This document shows positions 58,250 to 64,000 of a stretch of DNA of 64,000 nucleotides, piece by piece. Source of the stretch: Pyrrhosoma nymphula (lineage: Eukaryota > Arthropoda > Insecta > Odonata > Coenagrionidae). Each line of letters begins with the position of its first letter. Position 1 is the first letter of the stretch. Below the pieces are notes generated by a model, which was given only the letters and a program-made list of their open reading frames with translations, was not told the origin of the DNA and made no database searches. The translations under genes were made by a program, and so were the position numbers. The stretch is taken from NCBI GenBank assembly GCA_963573305.1, contig OY754335.1, forward strand, positions 51,295,985 through 51,359,984, given 5' to 3'.

Positions 58250-58860
58250 TCAATGTGCAAATTTGTAATTATTCCGTGGCTAAAGGTAATAATGAGTTAG
58301 CTAAATTTTGGCAAAGATTGTTTAGTCATGTAGCCATGAGGAACATTAATATTTTGTTCAAAAGAACTTGTGAATGGCTTAAATGATTTGAAGAATGATT
58401 GAGTAGAGAGTACACTATGTGAGCCATGTTTTTGAGGAAATATGACAAGACGACCTTTTTATAGGACAGGATATAGGAGAAATAAACCGTTGGAATTAGT
58501 TCATATATATCTCTGTGGTCCAACCAACCCGAGCAATAGAGAATGTGATTAGTATTATTTCCACATTTATGGATGATTATGCTCCTTTAGTCATTGTACA
58601 TTTAACAAGTCTGAAGTTTTTGAGATTTTTAAAGGATTATTCTTAATTAATGAATATTGGCAATTTCTTTAATTATGATATTCCACCAGATTAAGCATAA
58701 AACGACTCATTTTAATAGGATTATTCTTGTTATGGGACTAAGCATTTCAATAGGAACTTGCTGAAGCTTCGTGAAGATAACGGTGGGGAAAGTGTGCAAA
58801 GATTTTGAGCTCACTTAGGTATATCGTTGCAACATACATAACAAGTTTTTTTTTCTCTGT
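58250..58860 (+). pseudogene. Copia-type integrase remnant
   Basis: A plus-strand reading across frames shows a pre-integrase block FWQRLFSHVAMRNINILFKR, a CEPC zinc-binding pair, then RRPFYRTGYRRNKPLELVHI, which is the PLELVHsDLCGP block of Copia (Ty1/copia) integrases. After a gap, LREDNGGESVQRF carries the DNGGE catalytic aspartate block. Stops and frameshifts at several places make it non-functional. The RT and RNase H parts, LTRs and capsid region are not seen. It is an internal fragment. Confidence 0.75.
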
Positions 58861-58899
58861 AAAGTCGAAACTCTCAATGGTTCAAGTATGGTGTATCTT

Positions 58900-60060
58900 G
58901 AGATATATTGAGATGGCTTTAATGCATTGATTGGCAGTGAACGAAGCACAGATTATTGTACACAGTAACTGCGTTTCTCTGCTCCAGTAGAGGCTCGGTA
59001 CCGCCCGTCAAGAATTTCAGGGATGTGAAAGAGAGGCACGAAACGATATGAAAGCTTGCGCTTAATTTTAGACATGCGTGTTTCTCGTGCGGGCGGCCTC
59101 GCACTTGGGACGGGAGGGACGTGATAGTGATCGGGAGTGACCGGAAATAGAGGCGGGGGCGTGGAAAGCTTGGGGAGGTGAGGTGAAGAGAGAAATGGCG
59201 GGGAGGGTGGCGGGCCATGTTACTGGGACTATTTATTTAATCCATAAATTTTAAGGACACCGGAATTAGCCACGGGATCAACCTTTTGTGAAGTCAACGC
59301 AAACAACGAACGAACACCTAGTTGTGTTTTAACGTTTGGCTGTAACATCGTCGGCGGTGGTGCCTCAGCGCAAGCTCTGACTGCTTTTGTGGCATTAGAT
59401 GCCATGCAATCTTGATCATCTTGTCCCTTTAATGTGGCTGGAGTGGAAATCGTGGGTGCCGTTTTAATAATACTTCAAGTGAGTCGAAAAAAAAATGTAG
59501 ACCACTTTTTCATCCATGTGAATTTGTTTATGCGTTGGAACTCACCATACAGGTGGTAATGGAAATGATAGGTACAATACTAATATATTTTAAAATGTTT
59601 TCCTAAATTAAAGCATGTAATGACTATATTTTTCATCACGATATTCGAAATTATACCGAACAATGTTTGTTTTTAGAATATTGGACTTGACGTGATACCT
59701 TGACATTTGTTAGCTACAATAATAATAATAAGAAATGTTTTAATTTCACGTTAAAGAGAAAATCTATTCATGCATAATCGATTGCATGTGCCATAAGACT
59801 TCGAGTTAAATTGAATTTGAATTACCAAAAAACCCAAAATGGGTATGATGCAAACAAACTGTTCATGGAAAAAACCACTCCAACCACCTTAAAAGCTACA
59901 AAAATCCGCACAAGAGAAGGACGACTTCATTTCTGTATACATTTCTCGCATTCCGCTTATGCTATTTTTTTCGCCTGATCATAATTTTGACACACAGAAT
60001 GATAAATTGCTATTTTCTAAACTGTATTCTGGAAAATTATTCTAAAAACTAATTGTAAAT
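58900..60060. other. Intergenic, nothing recognised
   Basis: A GC-rich stretch at 58980-59220 has no supported gene. Confidence 0.4.
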
Positions 60061-60074
60061 TCAAGTGGAAACTT

Positions 60075-60160
60075 AACTGGCTAATGATTTTAGTGCCATG
60101 TCAAGGGATTCGGGTTCGAGTCTCGGTTAAGGTATATCTTCTTTAGAAATTTTCGCAATT
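60075..60160 (+). repeat. tRNA-derived SINE fragment
   Basis: CTTAACTGGCTAATGATTTT and GGGTTCGAGTCTCGG resemble tRNA A and B boxes. Family unclear, possibly family 2. Confidence 0.5.
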
Positions 60161-60164
60161 ATTT

Positions 60165-62080
60165 TTTACGTTTTAAACTTATTAAGATCACGTCGCGCTA
60201 AAATATGGCCTTCTTGCTGCTCATACAGATTAGTAAACTTCATAGTGAATACCAAGACTACATAGGTATACGTGATAACATGTAAGCCACCTCAGCGGAA
60301 TGTGGCAAGGGGTGATTTCTCAACATGCATTCACAAACAGCTAAACTCACTATCATAATCAAATTTTTGCCATGCCAAACCAAACATGTTTACTCATGTT
60401 TGGCATGCCAAACCATGCCATCCCAAATATGAGTAGAGGCCTTACTGTGTCTAAAAAGTGCTATATCTAGTTTTCCTAGTTACCTATCTAGTTTTTTTAA
60501 AGCTGCTATAATTTTTAATTCACTGCCTACTTTATCATTTATTTTCTAAAAACTTGTTGATTGGCACTTTTTCACCTTTAGCACTGAGCCATTCACATGA
60601 TAGTATTGTTACCGGAATGCTGTGACATAATGGAATCGATTAATGATGTTCCTTTAGGAACTCGATTAAGGAAAAATAACCGTAACTTCGAGGTTGAGTA
60701 AACAGGATGAAGCAATTAGATGGCCAAGCAAGACAGGCGTTACGAAAACAACTATCCCAATACTATTTTTCCCACTTCATTTAATAGACACACTGATGGA
60801 ATTTGCAGGATTAGATTGCCAGTGCATTGAGAATAAAAGGAAAGATTAAGGAAAATGATATAATTCCGGTTATTACGAGGACAAACGATTTTCTTTTGCA
60901 TTTTAATTGTTTAATTAAAAAAATATATGCATTCTATTGCAGAACTATTCTTGTACTACCAATTAATGGGGTTTTCAATGGTTCAGTCAATTTTCAATCC
61001 AAAAATAAATGAGATACAATATCTTAATCTCCATATTTTTGGCACATTTATTTTACAATTGTTTGAGTTGTTTTTAAGGATATTAACTATATGAGTAAGA
61101 GTATTTAAATTTGTAACAACATTTTAAGATAAGTATCTCTTATTTGGGTATAACCAGGAAACATTAAAATTGCCTGATGATAAACGTGGTGAATCCCTCT
61201 GTCTTCATTCGATGAATAGATATTCCTTCATTGAAGTATTTTTTGCTTTATTTCACTTCCCATCACCACGACATTCATATAAGATTCCGGATATATCTCT
61301 ATATTCGGGAGGAGGTCATCGATTTAGTCATTTGCCTCCTAATTTATACAATAATTTTTTCCTACCTAATGTTACTGCCGAGTCTTTTAAGCTGGTAAAA
61401 CTACTGCCAACAAAAGCATCGCTGACATTTACAGGTTAAGAGCTTGTGATATACTTTTCATTTGATTGTAGTGACTGTGAGGAGGGTAAAAATACGTATA
61501 AAGTTGAGATGGAGCTGTAAAAGGGATAAATATAAGTTCAGGCTACGTTTTCACTTTCAACTGAGTTGTTGCCAGAGCCAACATTTTATCCCCTTTTGTT
61601 CTTTTGTTCACCTGTCTTAATGTTTTATGGGAGCAATATTTAGAATGAAGGCGGGGATTTTAAGATGTAGTTACTAAAATGAAAATTTTAGTGGCAAAAA
61701 ACTAGTATTATCTCCAATTCTTTTGTGTTTTGAAGCTAGTATTATCAAAGTTATCAATTGTGGCCACTAACAGTTCGTGAAACGTAACAATGCATCCGGA
61801 TGCAGAATTATATCCATCAGATTTTCCACCATGTTGCAGTGTTGGTCAACGCCATTGACGCTGCTTCATCCAATGCATTTGTCGAGAAAAAAAGATGTTC
61901 TTAATTAATGTGCAATATATTCTAATTACCCATAAACTATTTTCGGCACTCATGATTGGAACCTATGTCAATTTCCGGCATAGTTTAATAAGACAAATAT
62001 CGTTATCATCATTGTATTTAAGTCCGGTCGGCACGAAATTTTGGCGCTTCAGACCCAGAGGAAAGGTATTAGGTAGGATT
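60165..62080. other. Intergenic, nothing recognised
   Basis: No gene, exon or element end recognised. Confidence 0.35.
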
Positions 62081-62109
62081 GGAGAGTAAGGTAGGGTGGG
62101 AGGGAGGAT

Positions 62110-62230
62110 ACTGCCAGGCAATAAACAAACGGAAGACGGTCCGAAAGTAGACTAGGGTTCAACGTCCCATCCGACGGACTGAGTACTGCAATTGAAGTAA
62201 CCCTCCGCCTCAGCGGTACAATATGACAAA
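62110..62230 (-). repeat. Possible LINE/SINE 3' tail
   Basis: On the minus strand CAGTCCGTCGGATGGGACGT then TGAACC resembles the GTCGGATGGGACGTTAA motif common at 3' ends of arthropod non-LTR elements. No neighbouring coding part. Confidence 0.3.
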
Positions 62231-63229
62231 TGCATCGATTAAGAATAAATATCTGGAGATCGATCTTTCATCGGAATGTAAAATTAATTATTTAAGAAAC
62301 AATTAAATTCATTTTAATAATTTTTTGCACCAGCCACTAGCCCACTGCCACAAAGTTATAGTTAAAGGTAGCACCAAAACAGGTCTAGCCTCCGGTGTGC
62401 CTACGAGTATATTCCACCGTAAAAGGTATATTAATTGAACATGTTATATAAGGTACCATTTATTGCACATTGATTTAATACGTATTTACGTGTAAACTTG
62501 GTGGAATCTTCAATAATTCAATCAATTTTTCTTGAAGCGAATTCACGAAGAAATCACAAGTGATGGGCAAATTAATTTTTGGAACGTCGTTGAAAAATCA
62601 CTATATGTATTAATTTATAGAACAGTAAGTCAAAATCGGATGTTATAAATATTAAATTTAACGTTTCTCGCGCAGTTCAGCCTAAGTTTCCTTGTCTTAA
62701 GTGCATCTATCATGTTTTAAAGCAGTAATTAAATTACCTACCTCAAAGTCTCCATTGATTCCCATGCTTCTAGATATTTAAAAAAATTTCTGGGGTCCAA
62801 ATCGGTCGCTAAGTGAATTTTCCCGAAGTTTAGACCCAGCCCAATGAGTTTTTCGTACCTAAAACCTTCAAGTTATGATGTATTGTCAATACTATTTGAG
62901 CCGTTTTCGAGATAAATTATACAGACCGACATACAATGTTTGCTCGTACCATAGTATAAACTTAGTAACAACGCTTACGACTTATGGCGGAAGGGAGCTA
63001 AAAATGAGATATTAATTTTTTTATATGCCTTTATCAGTTATTCGGTAAATATTTACATTTTATGATTGACTATTACAGGCTTTAGAGCACATAAAGACTG
63101 ATAAGAAGATCCAAGACTAAAATTTATCTCCAGCAGTCATTTAAAATCATTCCTGTTTTTTTGAACTCGCATCATTATGTAGGATATGTCCATGATTTCT
63201 AGGGGCAGTAAAATTAGAAACTTGTAACG

Positions 63230-63650
63230 GTTAATCATTTATAAAACAACTATAAGACCAGTTATAACATATATGGCAGAGATTAGGCCAAATACATCTA
63301 ATGATAGAAGGCTATTAGAGGCTACAGAGTTGAAAATATTTCGAAGGATTGCAGGCAAAACACTGTTAGATAGAGAAAACCGTGAAAAGAAAAGGAAATT
63401 ATGAATATGGAATGTATAAATGCGGGGCTGAAATGAAAAACTTAAATGAAAACAAGAATGGGACGAAAATTTAAACAGAATGCCAAGCGACAGATTAGTA
63501 CATATCGCAAGAAATAAACTGCCCACGGGTAGATGAAATGTCGGTGGGCCAAGAAAATGGTGGTATGACGACTTAAATTAGAGATGGCTATAATTGAAGA
63601 TGAAACAGACCACAGGAGCCTACTATAACTTGGCAATAGAAGTAAACGTA
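63230..63650 (+). pseudogene. LINE ORF2 C-terminal remnant
   Basis: Forward frames give TIRPVITYMAEIRPNTSNDR, then RRLLEATELKIFRRIAGKTL, LLDRENREK and later EWDENLNRMPSDRLVHIARN, in the order seen after the RT domain of RTE-like LINE proteins. Stops interrupt it, and no 5' part is present. Confidence 0.65.
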
Positions 63651-64000
63651 TATCATATCAATGGAATAGTTGGTCTTGCCACAGTTAACGGATTCACATT
63701 GTCCACTTCAGTGGTCGTGAGAGCCATGTTTAGGGTGAGTAGTGTATGGCTGCTCGGTTTCTTTCAAATATGGCCCCACAGACTTCGACAATGGCCTTTT
63801 GTTTTAAATTTTCCCTCACCCACTTCATGCCCTTAACCTATAGGCACGCAGAGTTTTCTCTATTTCCGCCCAAGCATAACAAAGAAAAGCAAAGACTTTT
63901 TTCGGGAAAGTCGTCGGCAAAACAATATGAAGTAGTCGAGGCGTCATGTAATAAAAATTCCCTGCGGTCGAAATCAAGAGTCTTTGCTTTCCTTTTCGTG

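Overview
This is eukaryotic, almost certainly arthropod (probably insect), nuclear DNA. It is AT-rich, has introns with GT..AG borders, and is packed with old and young transposable elements: piggyBac, hAT, mariner, Copia, non-LTR remnants, tRNA- and 5S-derived SINEs, and hammerhead-like Penelope-type fragments. I see no bacterial operons and no CRISPR. The species cannot be named from the sequence.

Host genes: only two are supported. (1) A plus-strand gene has three spliced exons at 6671-6877, 9462-9624 and 16326-16575. They join in frame into the last ~205 residues of a SAM-methyltransferase-like protein with motif I SIGCGSGLLEW. It ends in a stop and has a poly(A) signal at 16951; its 5' exons were not found. 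(2) A plus-strand first coding exon at 48275-48472 follows a GC-rich leader and ends at a strong GTGAGT donor. Its product is not recognised and the rest of the gene must lie downstream, probably beyond the window. Everything else with coding character belongs to mobile elements.

Layout: 1-6400 has little except a hammerhead-like motif (3201-3242) and a mariner end (3754-4075). 6400-17000 holds gene 1, whose introns carry tandem duplications, a hAT MITE inserted in a SINE, a CACACTGT-rich inverted-repeat element, a SINE pair and a 2.2-kb element with CCCAGA ends. 17100-19210 is a head-to-head pair of 5S rRNA-derived SINEs. 21950-22112 is a 155-bp piggyBac-type MITE whose empty site is preserved in a paralogous repeat at 25924. 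25100-31000 holds a LINE remnant, a perfect hairpin, two hAT-type MITEs and a decayed hAT transposase. 31600-32970 is an ancient 0.7-kb tandem duplication. 33473-37558 is an entire 4.1-kb piggyBac element with TTAA duplications and a frameshifted transposase. 38600-47650 is a mosaic of SINEs, inverted repeats and antisense LINE remnants. 48000-53000 has gene 2, a hAT-like element and another SINE pair. 55043-56510 is an inverted-repeat element carrying a THAP-domain start. 57148-57850 joins (TA)n tracts, an inverted pair of Penelope-type hammerhead-like units and a long hairpin. 58250-58860 is a Copia integrase remnant, and the window ends in a LINE remnant.

Most interesting: the large piggyBac element and the small piggyBac MITE share an exact terminal geometry (inverted repeat, then a palindrome, then a second palindrome 42 bp on) although their palindrome sequences differ; and four different SINE families in this window all occur as head-to-head inverted pairs.
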